64,000 nucleotides of DNA from Anoplolepis gracilipes (GCF_047496725.1 NC_132978.1:6625501-6689500); one strand, 5' to 3'. Positions 41,936-54,377 are shown, numbered from the stretch's first letter. A program made the numbers and translations. Notes: generated from the letters alone by a model not told the origin.

Positions 41936-44900
41936 ATGTCTGCTTTGGACTCCACGACTGTGTCTGATTTTTCTCCACCTCTGTCCTGCGATCTCCCTTC
42001 CTCACTCAGAGTTATGCAATGCAACTGCCATTCATTACTGGGCAAGGTGGAATCCCTCAGACTATTGGCCCGAGAATGCGACGTGCTTGCTCTTTCTGAA
42101 ACCTGGCTCTGTTCTGATTCTCACCTGACTCTCCCGGGCTTTTGCATTTTTAGAAGCGATTCACTCACTCGTCGTTCGGAGGGTCTCCTCCTTGCATTCC
42201 GTAACTCACTTAGATATACCCTCTCTGATAGTAATATCATTTTTAAAGACAAACTCACTAGTCTATCCGTCACCATTCATCTTTCTTCATTTGACCTTCT
42301 TATCACCTCCCTTTATCGTCACTCTTCTGGTGCTCTCTCTTCGCAAGAGTACCAGTCCCTCTTTTTTTTCTGTTCCTCTTCCTCTCACTCTATCGTTTTG
42401 GGCGATTTTAACGCACATCATCAGGACTGGGGTAGCGGTCGGACCTGTCGGGAGGGCCCAAAACTCCTCTCCTCCGCCTCTAATTCCCTCTACACCTGTA
42501 TTAATAATGCGGAAGCTACCTTAATCGCCCAGACCACTCTAAATCCGTAATTGATCTTGTATTCGTTTCTCTGCCTCTCCTCACTATTTCGCATTCCTCA
42601 GTTCTACCGGATACTTATCTCAACGACCATTTCCCTATCCTCACCTCAATTAACTGTCTAACTAAGAAAAGAACTTTTTTTTCCCATAAGCTAAAACTCT
42701 CTCCTAAGATATTAAAACAATTTACCACCAATCTAGATTCCACTATCGTATCTTTCCAAAAATCCATCTCAGAAATCCCTTCCTCAGATCCTATCAAAAA
42801 ATACAACCTTTTCACTTCTCACCTTAAATCCTTTATTCCTTCCAAACCCCACAGAATCCAAAAACCTTCCTCTGCCAACGTTGCCCTTAATCCTTCTCAT
42901 TCTCCCTTCCCTCCTCTCTCTCCCCTTACTCTCTTTCCCCTCCCCCTCCACCCCAACACCATATAACATTTAAAGAAATTCCTTCCTTTTAACCCGGCTC
43001 CCTGGTGGAACGACGCTTGTCAGGAAACGGTTGATCTCCGCCGCTACCTTCTTGCCTCCTACAAGAAAATTCCCTCCTATGTCAATTTCCTTAATTTTAA
43101 AAAACAAGAGGCACTAACAAGGCGTATTTTGAAGTTTGAGAAAAGAAAGGGTTGGAGAGATTTCTGTCAAAAAATCTCCCCCCGCACACCTGTTTCCCGC
43201 ATTTGGAATATTATCAAACGTTTCAAAAATAGACATTTGGGGGTGTCTTTTCTTCCTTCTCCTTCCAATTTCTCCCCTTCACCTGGTGTCGTTTCTGCCA
43301 TTAATTCTTTATGTCCCCCCTCAGTTTATCGTAACTACTATACCTCATTATCTGATTTTCCCCTCTCATCTAAATGCAACCTTTTCTCATCACCATTCTC
43401 TCTGGACGAGCTCAAGGTGGTTAGGTTATCGCTACAAGTAAACTCCGTTCCTCTCCTGGATTAGACCAAATAGATTACAGAATCATAGCTTCCTTATCTG
43501 ATGAATACCTCATTATCCTCCTTGAAATCTATAATCTTATTTTTAAATCCGGTATTTTTCCTGACTCTTGGTCCCTTTCTCTCGTCTTCCTCATTCCTAA
43601 GGGCCCCCCAGACAGGTTCCGCCCTATTTCTCTTACCTCTTGCCTCCTCAAAACATTCGAAAAACTTATCCTTTCTCGTCTGGAGTGGTGGATGGAATCC
43701 TCTAATCTTCTGCCTAACTCCCAATTTGATTTCAGGAAGGGAAGATCGTGTCAGGACAATTTGGGGATTCTCTCTGGGGAGATCTATGCCGGCTTTGTTT
43801 CGGCTCAGGACACAGCGTGCCTTTTTCTGGATGTCCAGGGTGCATTCGACAATGTAGTTCCTGACATCCTAGTTTTAGATCTTGTCCGCCTTGGACTTCC
43901 GCCGGAGGTCTGTTGGTTCGTCTATTGCTTGACCAGCCGCAGGATTTTGAGATTCGTGATCAACGGGGACATCTCTCAGCCTTTTGTCTAGCTCAGGGGC
44001 GTCCCTCAGGGATCTATTCTTAATCCTCTTTTATTTAACATTTAAGTTTCGGAGTGCAACCGTAGTTTGGCGGATCCCTGTCGAATCCTACAATTTGCGG
44101 ATATCAAATCCTACGATATTGTCCTTTATGCCCGCACTTCGAGACTGCGGGGTTCCATCTGGACTCTCGAGAGGTCAGCTGACGGATTCTCACATTACCT
44201 TCTCTCAAAAGGCCTGGAGGTTTCTCCCTCCAAATCGGCCTTCATGTTATTCTCACAGAAGAGACTGGATTTCCCCTCCCTCACTATCACTATGTGGGAA
44301 ACCACCCTTAAGCCGGTGTCTCTACACAAATTTCTGGGGGTCCAACTGGATCGGAAAATGAATGGTCACGCGCATGTGGCCCTTCTGATACGTAAGTGCA
44401 ATAAATTTACTAATTTACTTTGGTCCCTTTGCGGTGTTTGGTGTGGGGCGGATCCCGAGTCTCTCCTCATGCTGTATAAGTCTCTTGTGCGGGGTTCCAT
44501 CGAGTATGGGTGTTTTTTTCTTCCGTTTCACAATAGGGGGTTGATGGGTAGTCTGGAGGTGGCTCAGCATAGAGCTCTTAGATGTTGTATCGGGGTGAGA
44601 CGCAGCACCCCCATCAACGTTCTATACGCTGAAACGGGTATTTGCCCTCTGAAATTTAGATTGATCTACTTATCCTCTAGACTGATCCTCAGATCTCTGA
44701 CTTTTGTTTCCAATCCGTTGATCGAAGGGCTTCGGGACTTGAGGGCCGAATCTTTGGCTAATAATAATCGTTTTTGCCTCTATGAGAGATTCCTTCTATA
44801 TAGAGCTTTCATTTCTGTCAACCATTACGCGGACTCAATCGCCAGATTCACTAATAATCCTATTTTTTTATTTACTCACGACACATTGTCTTTATTTCCA

Positions 44901-45870
44901 CAGACACAAGTTATTCCCGCATGAGAGGTGGAGAAGATTGCCGGCTCCTGCTCGCCGTCGGTGGAGTTCTGCAATATTTTTTCCCGATTTGACTCTGATG
45001 TTACATTTTATACTGACGCCTCGAAGGGGGAGAACTCTAATTTTGTGGGTCTGGCCTTCTATTCTCCATCTTTGAATGTGAGCCAGATGTTTAAGGCTAG
45101 TGGGAGGCTCTCCATCTTCTCAGCCGAATACATGGCAATAACGGAAGCGGTGGACTTTGTCCTCTTGAATGACATCAAAAGGGCGGTAATATTTTCGGAC
45201 TCATTGAGTGTCATCAACAAGGTCTCCTCTAGAAAGACTTACCATGACATCAGTTTTCTTGTTCTGATCCTGAAGAACAAACTGAGATCTGCCTTGCTTC
45301 AAGACATTGAAATCAATCCAGTCTGGATTCCTGCTCATGTTGGAATCCCGGGGAACGAGACGGCAGATCGCTTGGCCAAGAGAGCGATAACTGAGGGTCG
45401 CTTATTAGACATTAAACCTCCTTATTCGGATCTATATCTGTCTCTCAAAGAAAACCTCTACAAACAACTTCTTGATTGAACGGTCTCGTTCCACGGGATT
45501 CGATTATTTCCGGAATTTCCCGCCCACGCCACTTAAACCGTGGTTCATGGGCAGGGGCTTGAGGAGATCTGCGGTGGTCTTGACCAGCCGCTTACGTTCT
45601 GACCATTACAATCTTAATTCTAGTCTCCATCGCTGCGGGATGACTCCATCTCCGTCGTGCGGATGCGGATATCCAAATCAGGATATTGATCACGTACTAT
45701 GGTACTGCCCACTATATCGGATGCAACGGGCTTCTCTGATGTCTTCCCTGTGCGATTCTATCTCCCTGTCTCCCCCTTATAGTATTGTCTCTATCCTAAA
45801 AAAAAACCCCTCCTCTAAAACCCTGAATCCTATTTTAGCCTTCCTCAAAACTTGTGATATTGTATTGTGA
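41936..45870 (+). pseudogene. LINE ORF2: endonuclease-RT-RNase H, multiply broken
   Basis: APE-type endonuclease at 41,936-42,560: LRVMQCNCHSLLGKVESL, LALSETWLCSD, IVLGDFNAHHQDWGS, with a frame break at 42,548 before DLVFVSLPLL and NDHFPI. A linker follows with a stop near 42,963 and a frame break near 43,445. RT: FLIPKGPPDRFRPISLTSCL, DFRKGRSCQDN, TACLFLDVQGAFDNV, GVPQGSILNPLLFNI, with stops at 43,989 and 44,043 and a 12-nt insertion in the catalytic FADD. Stop at 44,922. RNase H at 44,960-45,400: VTFYTDASKG, SAEYMAITEAVD, IFSDSLSVINK, PAHVGIPGNETADRLAK. A C-terminal CGCGYPNQDIDHVLWYC knuckle follows after another frame break at 45,476. This is the domain order of an I/LOA/R1-type LINE. Confidence 0.88.
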
Positions 45871-45990
45871 TTTTTGACTGTCCCTCGCAGTCTTATATTG
45901 ACTTGCTCACCATTGGCCGACCACTTTAAGAAAACAGAAGCTCTCTGGCAGAATGATTCAATCTGAATCATTGCCAATCAAATAAGAAGA

Positions 45991-46188
45991 TCGGCGCGCC
46001 TAGTATCAAGTAACAGTGGGAGGCTTCTTCGTGCCGTCGCGCTCCTGCCGGGCGCCGATTGGCTGATCTCTTATAATTAATATCTCATTAACTATTGCGA
46101 AAATTGCAAAATGGTACATAACTTTTTTACTCAGTTTAACCTACTCTACCTGCACCTGACGGGTGGTTCGCGAATTATGGGACACCCT
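45991..46188 (-). repeat. Right terminal inverted repeat of the LINE-bearing unit
   Basis: Complement of the left repeat, from TCGGCGCGCCTAGTATCAAG to GAATTATGGGACACCCT. It is followed at once by a (TA)n microsatellite (46,189-46,247), consistent with a TA target. Confidence 0.9.
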
Positions 46189-46197
46189 ATATATATA

Positions 46198-46247
<50 letters not shown>
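46189..46247. repeat. (TA)n microsatellite
   Basis: About 58 bp of alternating TA with one TGTATATATACA interruption, abutting the right inverted repeat. Confidence 0.9.
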
Positions 46248-46250
<3 letters not shown>

Positions 46251-46355
46251 AAATATCAATTTACAGTTTCTCTAAAGCATTTGCATTTATAAGACGTGCT
46301 GTCTAACTGACACGAAAAATAGTGTTTACCATGTTATATCTAATCTAATCAATCA

Positions 46356-46386
46356 CTTGATAAGAACCTAAATGAAGGTCGAAACG
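46356..46386 (+). other. PLE-tail-like remnant (hammerhead-like)
   Basis: CTTGATAAGAACCTAAATGA followed by AGGTCGAAACG has the same layout as the Penelope tails at 4,494 and 33,246 (core, short stem ACCT/AGGT, GAAACGTT). The core is degraded. It may be the relic of another Penelope-like insertion in the SYF1 intron. Confidence 0.3.
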
Positions 46387-46462
46387 TTGTGAAGTGTAAT
46401 TTTGATGTAATATATGTCAGTTTAATCGAAAGTAAAGTGTTGAGTTTATTATATCAATTTAC

Positions 46463-46602
46463 CTTCTTCTATTTCTCCATCATCTTCATTTTCATTATTG
46501 ATATCGATATCAATTTCATCTGGATTATTCACATGAGATTACCATCTTTTTCTGTTCCACCACGTACAAATTTAATACCTCCTTTGATATCAGCAGCATT
46601 GT
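46463..46602 (-). pseudogene. SYF1: SYF1 penultimate exon with frameshift
   Basis: Acceptor atttacag, then DNAADIKGGIKFVRGGTEKD GNL, a lost base, and NNPDEIDIDINNENEDDGEI EE with donor GAAG|gtaaat. The acidic stretch parallels the acidic C-terminal region of SYF1/XAB2. The single-base loss at about 46,533 puts a stop immediately after GNLM. Confidence 0.8.
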
Positions 46603-47869
46603 CTGTAAATTTAAAATTTGTTAAGATATATCTTGTTAAAAAATAAAGAAAATGAGTATTAACCCCTAATTACCTGTACTTGATGTAATTTTACTATCTA
46701 ATAAACACATAGCATCTATTGGAACATCTAATATTTGATTAGATGCATTATTCAACATTTGTGCAGACATCATGTTTACTTGAATATTATACGTAGCTTG
46801 CACACTACGCTTAGTTCGTAACATTTCACACATTGTATCCTTATTTCCATGCCTAACTTCAAATTCTCTCCAAATTTGCCAGAACTTTGAAGTGACCTAT
46901 ATAGTATTTCAAAATGTTTCAGAAATTTACTCTATCAAAGTTGTCATGTTGCAAAAAGAAAGTTCCAGCTTAAGTTTCTAAATAATTAGTAATTTCAGAG
47001 ATAATCGCTTGTTAAATTAAAATAAATACACTATATATATAATGCTGGTTTTTTGTGACGATATACTATAAATAATTTTCATATCATACCCTTGGATCGC
47101 ATATTTGACTACAATGTCCGTGTATCGCTCTCGCTCTGTCTACTTCTCCTAATTTGGTTTCCATTTCTGCAAATCGTAAACACATTTCTCTAGTATTCTC
47201 ATCATTTAAGACTTCTATAGCCTTTTCATATATCTGTCAAGTTTTCGGCACTTCATATATATCTGCAGCTTTCTTTATATATATGTTGAACATCTGCAAA
47301 TTGAGAAATTAATTTCTAAGTGTTTAATTTCTAATTTTCTAAGTTTAAAATCAATATACATATACAAAAGATTAATAAAAAAATGCCAAATATTTAAGTA
47401 TACAGCAGTACACTTCCTTTTACAAAAAAAAAGTTTTAAGATTATGCATAACTTGTTAGCATATATATAATGATATTACATCAAATCTCTCTTCCGGAAG
47501 AACAGCATTTGTCGTTCGTTCATATACAGACATAGCATGTCTTGCTAAACCATGTTCTTCTAATTTTGCATATAATAAATATAAGGCTGTAACAAAAATT
47601 AATTATTCTCTTTTTATATAATATATTGATGTAAGATAAAAGACAAATTATATATTTTTGGCGTATTTTGGTGGACAATGTTCTAAACATTGCTCAAACA
47701 AATCCCTGGTACGTTCTAATTTCGTACCACCATAACGAGTCAAAAATTTTGTGAGATATGTATTCCAAATGTCATAGACATTAGGCCATTTAAACAATGC
47801 AATACCTTTTTCATATGCCTAAAAATAAAAATAATTTTTTAAAATGTTATTAGATTTTACTAGATGCAT

Positions 47870-47985
47870 ACTGTCCGACAATTAATAATAATTCGTTCCG
47901 TTCTCTTATCAAGATAAATATGGGATATGTAATATATTCTAAGTAAAACTCACTATAGAAACGGAACGAATTATTGTTGAGCAGT
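47870..47985. repeat. Hairpin element in a SYF1 intron
   Basis: Arms ACTGTCCGACAATTAATAAT AATTCGTTCCG and the complement CGGAACGAATTATTGTTGAGCAGT lie about 50 bp apart. A small fold-back MITE or its remnant. TA borders are present but no clear duplication can be proved. Confidence 0.6.
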
Positions 47986-50640
47986 GTACGTGTGTAATTA
48001 ATAAAAATTATTTAACATACTCTAAATGCTTCTTCAAAGTAGTTGTTTTCTTCTAGAAATAGTCCATAATTAATGATAATTTGAGGCGTCGCAATTTTCA
48101 AGTCGATTATTTTATCATATACCGCTTTAAAAGTCTGTATAATGAACATATGTAAAATTAAAAATATATTAGCAATGTAATAAAAAACCATAGTTTTATG
48201 CAGTATATATGTCATAACATACTGCATATGTGTAATAATATATACATATCTTAAATGTTCCAAAACTTTCTTCTAAATCTGCATACATAGACCATACTTT
48301 CAAAGAGTATAGTCTCATTTGCACTGTGTCTGTTTCATCATGATACGCCACTTTTCTAGCTGGCATTGTAGTAGCACGATGCACGAGTTTTAAAGCTTCT
48401 TTACAATTTCTGTATAACAATGCATAGAAAATGTTTATTTGAATTCAATTATTCTTTACCTAATTTAATAGCAATTTTTCACTATTTGTATTCACTATTG
48501 AATTCACTATTGGTTACAAAATAAATATTTAAACAGATAAACCAAACTTACCCATGTTTAATTTCTATTTCTGTCCATTCATACCACACTGAAGCAAGAT
48601 CATCTACTTTCGTATATGGAACATGAGTCGCCTTTTCACATACCACTCTAGCATCTTCTATTTGTCCATTTTCCTCATAAAATTTGCCAAATGCAACCCA
48701 CAATGTATGTAATTTACCAACTGCTAATTGTGGTTACACTGTCTGCACTGCTGCTGTGTATGTATTAATTATCTACAAAAGTATAAACCAGTTATAATAA
48801 TATTAATAAATAAAAAAAGATTCATCTATAAATTTTACGTAATATTTTTTTACCTCATGTAGTTGCCCTTCATAAAGCTTAATTCTTTTGTGCCATTCTG
48901 CTACATTATATGGATTTTGTCATAGTAATACAGAATTAAGTAACAATAATCTTCTTTTCATAAGATGTTCTAATCGAGCCAGCCTCAATTCTAATTTTAT
49001 ATCATCTAATGCAAGAAAAATGTAGTTAATAATCAAATTTTTAATAAATATATAAATATATATATTGTAAGTTATATTAACAAACTGAATTATAATATAC
49101 CCATTATTTACTTTCTTCAGTGGGATTTTTTGCTGCTTCTTCTATAAGTTTTCTAAGACTAAGTTCCTCAAATTATGCATAAGCATCAAAAACTTGAGTA
49201 AAATCTCTAACGGTAGTAACAGTCTGTATAGCTTCTTCATAAATATCTCTTGTCTAAATAATATATATTTATTTTAATAGATAATGTATAGAATATAATA
49301 TTTTATAATAAATAATATACTTGTAATAAATATATATATTAAGTATATATATTTAAAATTGATAATATACCCTTTCAAAGAGACCACTTCAAACATAGTA
49401 ATCTGCTAGTGAATCCCATAAAGGTCCCAATTGATCTGTATAACGTTTTAAACCACCTCTAATAATAGCATCAACATTCAGAGACTTTATTTTGGCAGGA
49501 TTTTTTGATATTAAATCACATAATTCATTCCATAATTGATGATTAGATTTTCCATGTTTTGATACAAAATCATCTTGATTTACAATCTGTGCAAGTTTTA
49601 CAACAGCCTCATCAAGTCTACTAACTGATATTAGATATTCTATATATTCTTCTGATGCCAACTACCATACATATACAAATATAAATATATATGTATATAC
49701 ATTTATATAAAATAAATAAAACAAATAGTTTTGCAAAAAATAAATAGTTCTATCAAATTTTAAAGTCTAATCTTATACTGGTCAAAAATTTGAAGAATGT
49801 ATAACAGTATTAAGTAATAGTACTATAAATTGTTACAAATATTAATATTATTAAATATTAGTGTTATTACCTTTAAATTCTTCTGAAGACCCTGACAGCA
49901 GTCTCACAAACATTATGTTTCTTTAAGAAATTAATATATAATGGCCTAATATACGATGATACTGCGTGATGGGAAATGCTCTGAGAGAACGATCAAATAC
50001 CTGACATGTTCGTGTTATATAACATTGTTCAGTCATTAGTGTACAATAGTCCATCCATATGTGTGGCATTTTATGCATAAATACCAAAGCATGTTCAAAT
50101 GCATTATTAACATCTTCGTACAATCAATCTGTTATACATTGATCTTTTAACTGGCTCACATATTGTCGAAGATAATTGTACCACAGCTTATAACTGTAAT
50201 AAATGATAAATATAATAAATAATATTTAAAATAGTAGATAAAGTAAATGCACAAGCAGTTATATACAACAAAAGATGTAAAAAGTGCTTTTATCTGCCTG
50301 GAAGTTCTTTCAATACTCATTAATACACCACGTTCAAATTTTTACTCTTTGAATTTTTTAGGTGATCGATGTAGCGTTGCCAATGTGTGACTGAATACGG
50401 ATTTCGTAAAATTTCTTCCTCATATGGTAAATCCTCCTCATTCTGTTTAACAAAATTTTTAAGGTTATACACACTTATATGCATGCGTAATATTTTATGT
50501 AATTATAAAACATTTTTATAAATTATAAATGTACTTACAAAGGCATATAGATTTTCTTCATTATGTATATCTTCTGAAACAAATTCCATTCTTTCTTCAT
50601 TAAATTTCCACTCTGATAGCATAAACGTTTTCACAAATAT

Positions 50641-51091
50641 CATAAATTCTGAGAGCTTTCCGGCATGAAACACACATAAGCATAATATCATATGATTGGC
50701 TCAAATAAAAAAATTTTTGGGACGTTAGGTTAGGTTAAAAATTCTCTAGACTCAGCAACCAATTGCGTGACAATATTTGTGTTGCACGCATGCGCATGAA
50801 ATTTCTCTCCAATTCGCACAATACTGCTTGTGAGTGTGCTCTCTAAATATGCATTATTATATGCAATAACAAGTAATAATTATTACCGGTTACCGGTTAC
50901 CGATTGTCAAATGTATACAAAGAGAAATTCAATTATGTATATGTATAATATTAATATAGTGTTAAATGAATTCGTTAAGTATAGATATGAAATTTGAGTA
51001 ACAATATTGTCTAAATTATCTTAAGATACATTATGTTAAATATATTTTTAATTAAAAATTTATTGAATTTTTATTTATTGTAGAGCCAGAT
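50641..51091. promoter_or_regulatory. Shared upstream region of SYF1 and FIGNL1 remnants
   Basis: The two broken genes diverge from this ~0.4-kb interval, which would have been a bidirectional promoter. It has a modestly GC-richer, CpG-containing stretch (CACGCATGCGCATGAAATTTC near 50,787) and GTTAGGTTAGGTTA near 50,725. No TATA box is evident. The upstream SYF1-side frame (50,503-50,691 minus) may contain the initiating exon (MEFVSEDIHNEENLYAF) with donor g|taagta. Confidence 0.35.
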
Positions 51092-53131
51092 ATGTCCTCT
51101 AATAATGCGAGCATACATGTTCCACAAAACTCGAAGAAGAAAAAGAATAATATTCTAGCCGTCTATCATATACATTTTCAACTCAAGATAAAGATATTGA
51201 TGCCATAGATATTGAATGCACATCTCTTGCTATGAAAAATATAATAGCAGAGTTATTGTAAGTTGAATTATAGTTTTCTGTCACATGTCTAAGATTTATT
51301 GAATCAAACATTTTATTTATTTTTAAAATATTACACATTACAGTGATTCGGAGGATACAGCAGCAGTACTTTTACGAAGAGATCTTGAAGATTATCATAC
51401 TTTAATGACAGATACAAATAGAATAAACAATTATTACAAACAGATGAAATCTTAATTGCAAGATGTAAAAAATGATCCATTGAAATGGAAATCAGAATTA
51501 AAGGATGAAGCTGCTACTTTGAATCTTATAAAACCTTTAGTTTGTCAAAAAATTAATACTTTAGTTTGTAAAGGAAGATCTTATAATGATAGGGACATAG
51601 AAAAAATAGTAAATAATTCAAAGAGAAACAAAGATGTGCAAGAAAGAAAAATCTCTTCACAAATACAAGCATCTTCTAATCAAAACTTAAATAAAGAATT
51701 TTTGTTGAAGCCTGATAATAATGAACAAAATATATCTACATATTTTACAAATATCCATGGAAATGACAATTCTAGTAAACAGATAAGTTATATCAAACAA
51801 AATGCATTAAAATTACAATCAAATAGGCATTCTTCTTACCAGAATTTGGATAAATTTGTACAAAAAAGACCTACAATAAGCAATAATAATACAAATAATA
51901 CAATTGACGGGTTGTATGGACGGACAAATCCACGTGCACCAAAAATTAAAACGAGCTGCTTCTCCATAGTCTAGAAATGAAGACACAAAAACAGAAAAAA
52001 GCGCACTCAACTCTTTTAGAAGCGCTAAAGACGAATTATATATTCAAGAAATGAAGAGAAACAAATCGGCACCGAAAAAAACTCTAGGCGGTCGTTCAAC
52101 GACTAATTCTCAGTTCGTCTGTCCATTTAAACGAGATAAGGAAAAGTCAATACAGAGTAATAACCCATTACAACAAACAAAACGAATATAGAAGAAGTGG
52201 AGGATGAGAGACTAAGAAATATCGATCCAGAAATGATCGAGTTGATTAGAAACGAAATCATGGAGTCGGGTAAGACGTTAACGTGGGACGATATCGCAGG
52301 TCTCGAGTATATCAAGAAGACTGTTAAAGAGATGGTAGTATTTCCTATGTTGAGACCGGATATCTTTACCGGTCTTCATCGTCCGCCCAAAGGGATTTTA
52401 TTCTTTGGTCCACCTGGAACGGGAAAGACTCTCATCGGTAAATGCATTGCTTCACAGAGCAAGTCCACGTTCTTCTCGATTTCAGGGAGTTCCTTGACCT
52501 CTAAATGGATTGGCAATGGTGAAAAAATGGTTCGCGCGCTATTTGCGGTGGCCAGGATTCATCAGCCGTCTGTTGTCTTCATCGATGAGATCGACTCGCT
52601 ATTAACGCAACGTTCGGAAACAGCACGAATCTTCTAGGAGACTGAAGACAGAGTTTCTCGTACAGTTGGACGGCGCGACGACTTCGGAGGACGATCGTAT
52701 TCTGATTGTCGGTGCAACTAATCGGCCTCAAGAATTAGACGAGGCAGCGAGATGGCGTCTTGTCAAGAGGCTGTACGTTCCTCTGCCAGAGCTCGAAGCA
52801 CGCAAACAAATAATTAATAATTTATTGAGATCAATACGCCAATAATCTCGATGAAACTGATATTATGAAAATTACAGAAAAATCGGCAGGATATTCCGGC
52901 GCCGACATGACGAATTTATGCAAGGAAGCGAGTATGGAGCCGATTCGAAGTATCCCTTTCCATCAGTTGGGAGATATTAAAATGGAAGAAGTGAGGCATA
53001 TAACGAGTTACGATTTCGAACAAGCACTGATTAACGTGCGCCCCAGCGTGTCTCAGTCTGATTTGAACATTTATATTGAGTGGAATCGTACTTATGGCTT
53101 TGGTAATGTGCAAAACTCTAATAAAAAATGA
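51092..53131 (+). pseudogene. FIGNL1: FIGNL1 (fidgetin-like 1) AAA ATPase pseudogene
   Basis: N-terminal pieces (MSSNNASIHVPQNSKKKK..., an exon end at MKNIIAELL|gtaagt near 51,258, then DLEDYHTLMTDTNRINNYYK from 51,345) lead to a linker and to an AAA+ domain. It has DERLRNIDPEMIELIRNEIM, DIAGLEYIKKTVKEMVVFPM, Walker A FFGPPGTGKT, LTSKWIGNGEKMVRALFAVA, Walker B VVFIDEIDSLL, GATNRPQELDEAARWRLVKR (a conserved Arg is now Trp) and RPSVSQSDLNIYIEWNRTYG FG. Breaks: a stop at about 51,453 (TAA), frame changes near 51,950, 52,188, 52,622 (ARIF*) and 52,840. Family role: nuclear ATPase acting with RAD51 in recombination. An active copy must be elsewhere if the function is retained. Confidence 0.85.
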
Positions 53132-53790
53132 TACAATTGCAATAAATAAGTATTTATAATGTACTGATTGTTGAAAAAAATTCTCTTATATTTAAATTTT
53201 TTGTTAAATATTTTACATAACATCAAATTTTTGTAATATATGTAGCTTAAAAATTTTTTACACGAGTTTTGTCATTAATTCATTATCAAGATTCATTAAA
53301 AACTTGATTCTCTGTTTATAGCAAAATATGACATGTATTTATTGCAGTAATATTACATACCAATACATATACATATAAATTTGCATATTCTTTTCTTTAA
53401 AACCAAAAAATTTTACCAGAACAAATCACTTATAATTTGGAACATATAATAGTCTAGTTAATTATATATTAAGAATGTATATTTAATATATTTTTTAAAT
53501 ATACGTTACATGAACTGAACAAATAAAATGTCTATTTTGTAGATAATAATAATTTTTAGAACAAAAAAAATTAACTTTTATTTAAGAGATATATATCTTT
53601 TACTGTAAAATAATAACAAATAAGATTGCTGTTATACATATAAAATAAACATTTTTCTTATATTATTGCTATATTTTTCTAAAGCTGGTATTAATAATTT
53701 TATTTAAACAAAAGTTATTAACATTTATAAAAGATCAATGCACTATCATGAAATGATAGTAAAAGATTATAATATAAAATAAATTATATA
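53132..53790. other. AT-rich 3' flank of FIGNL1 remnant
   Basis: No gene or repeat recognised apart from AT-rich sequence, up to the nested MITE. Confidence 0.6.
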
Positions 53791-54377
53791 TACAGGGTGT
53801 CTCATAACTAATGAGCCAACGCTCGTAAGCGGGTAGAGCGGGTTAAATGGAATAGAAAAGTCCTGTATTATTGTGCGATTTTCAGAATAATTATTAAAAT
53901 ATTAATTAAAAACGCTTAGCAAACAATATTATACATATCTATAAGATGTCCGGTAATAATCACCCCAACTCTCTAGGGCAGATAGAGCAGGTCAAATTGA
54001 ACATAAAAGTCCTGTATCATTTTGCGGTTAGCGCAATAATTATTGAACTATTAATTAAAAACGTTCAGGATATGCTGAGCGCTATATGCGGCGCGCGCTC
54101 CTATGCTGAGCGTTTTTAATTAATATTTTAATAATTATCGCGAAAATCGGAAAATGATACAGGACTTTTATGTTTAGTTTGATCTGCTCTATCAGCCCTA
54201 GAGAGGTGGGGCGATTATTACCGGACATCTTGTACATACGTATAATATTGTTCGCTAAACGTTTTTAATTAATATTTTAATAATTATTGCAAAAATCGCA
54301 AAATGATCTAATACTTTTTTGTTTAGTTCACTGTACTCTATCCGTTCACGAGCGTTGGCTCGTTAGTTATGAGACAC

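Larger units (their letters stand above)
39377..46188 (+). mobile_element. Composite unit: LINE between ~200-bp terminal inverted repeats
   Basis: The outer sequences at 39,377-39,574 and 45,991-46,188 are inverse copies (about 90% identical), starting (C/T)AGGGTGTCCCATAATTCGC and ending at CGGCGCGCC. TA flanks both outer ends. The 6.4 kb between is filled by a two-ORF non-LTR retrotransposon with a ~360-bp 5' leader and only ~120 bp after ORF2. No poly-A tail or target-site duplication of the LINE itself is visible at the inner borders. Outer termini resemble Tc1/mariner-type MITEs, such as the one at 53,791. The unit lies in the SYF1 last intron. A single mobile unit, or a LINE that landed in a MITE loop, are both possible. 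Confidence 0.85.
38844..50640 (-). pseudogene. SYF1: SYF1/XAB2 pre-mRNA splicing factor pseudogene (unprocessed)
   Basis: Minus-strand, intron-containing remains of SYF1 (XAB2), a HAT/TPR-repeat protein of the spliceosomal NineTeen complex. Exons follow the family order: EEDLPYEEEILRNPYSV (about 50.4 kb), MYEDVNNAFEHALVFMHKMP (50.1), YIEYLISVSRLDEAVVKLAQ and SKHGKSNHQLWNELCDLISK (49.6), LELRLARLEHLMKRR (49.0), HTLWVAFGKFYEENGQ (48.7), SLKVWSMYADLEESFGTF (48.3), IATPQIIINYGLFLEENNYF (48.1), RHGNKDTMCEML and KRSVQATYNIQVNMMSAQML (46.8), and a terminal exon at 38,844-38,920 (SQVFGSLKTVEDEDD). Splice sites survive, but stops occur at 47,237, 48,734, 48,920, 49,173 and 50,124, with further frame breaks near 50,330 and in the 46,463-46,602 exon. 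Confidence 0.88.

Noticed and set aside
39934..45870. Active LINE
   Set aside because: Multiple stops and frame breaks and a split RT active site.
50720..50742. Telomeric repeats (TTAGG)n
   Set aside because: Only about two and a half units of the insect telomere repeat, too few to be more than chance.
46463..53131. SYF1 and FIGNL1 as functional genes with sequencing errors
   Set aside because: Too many lesions of different kinds, several clear nonsense substitutions; Rae1 in the same window shows no such errors.
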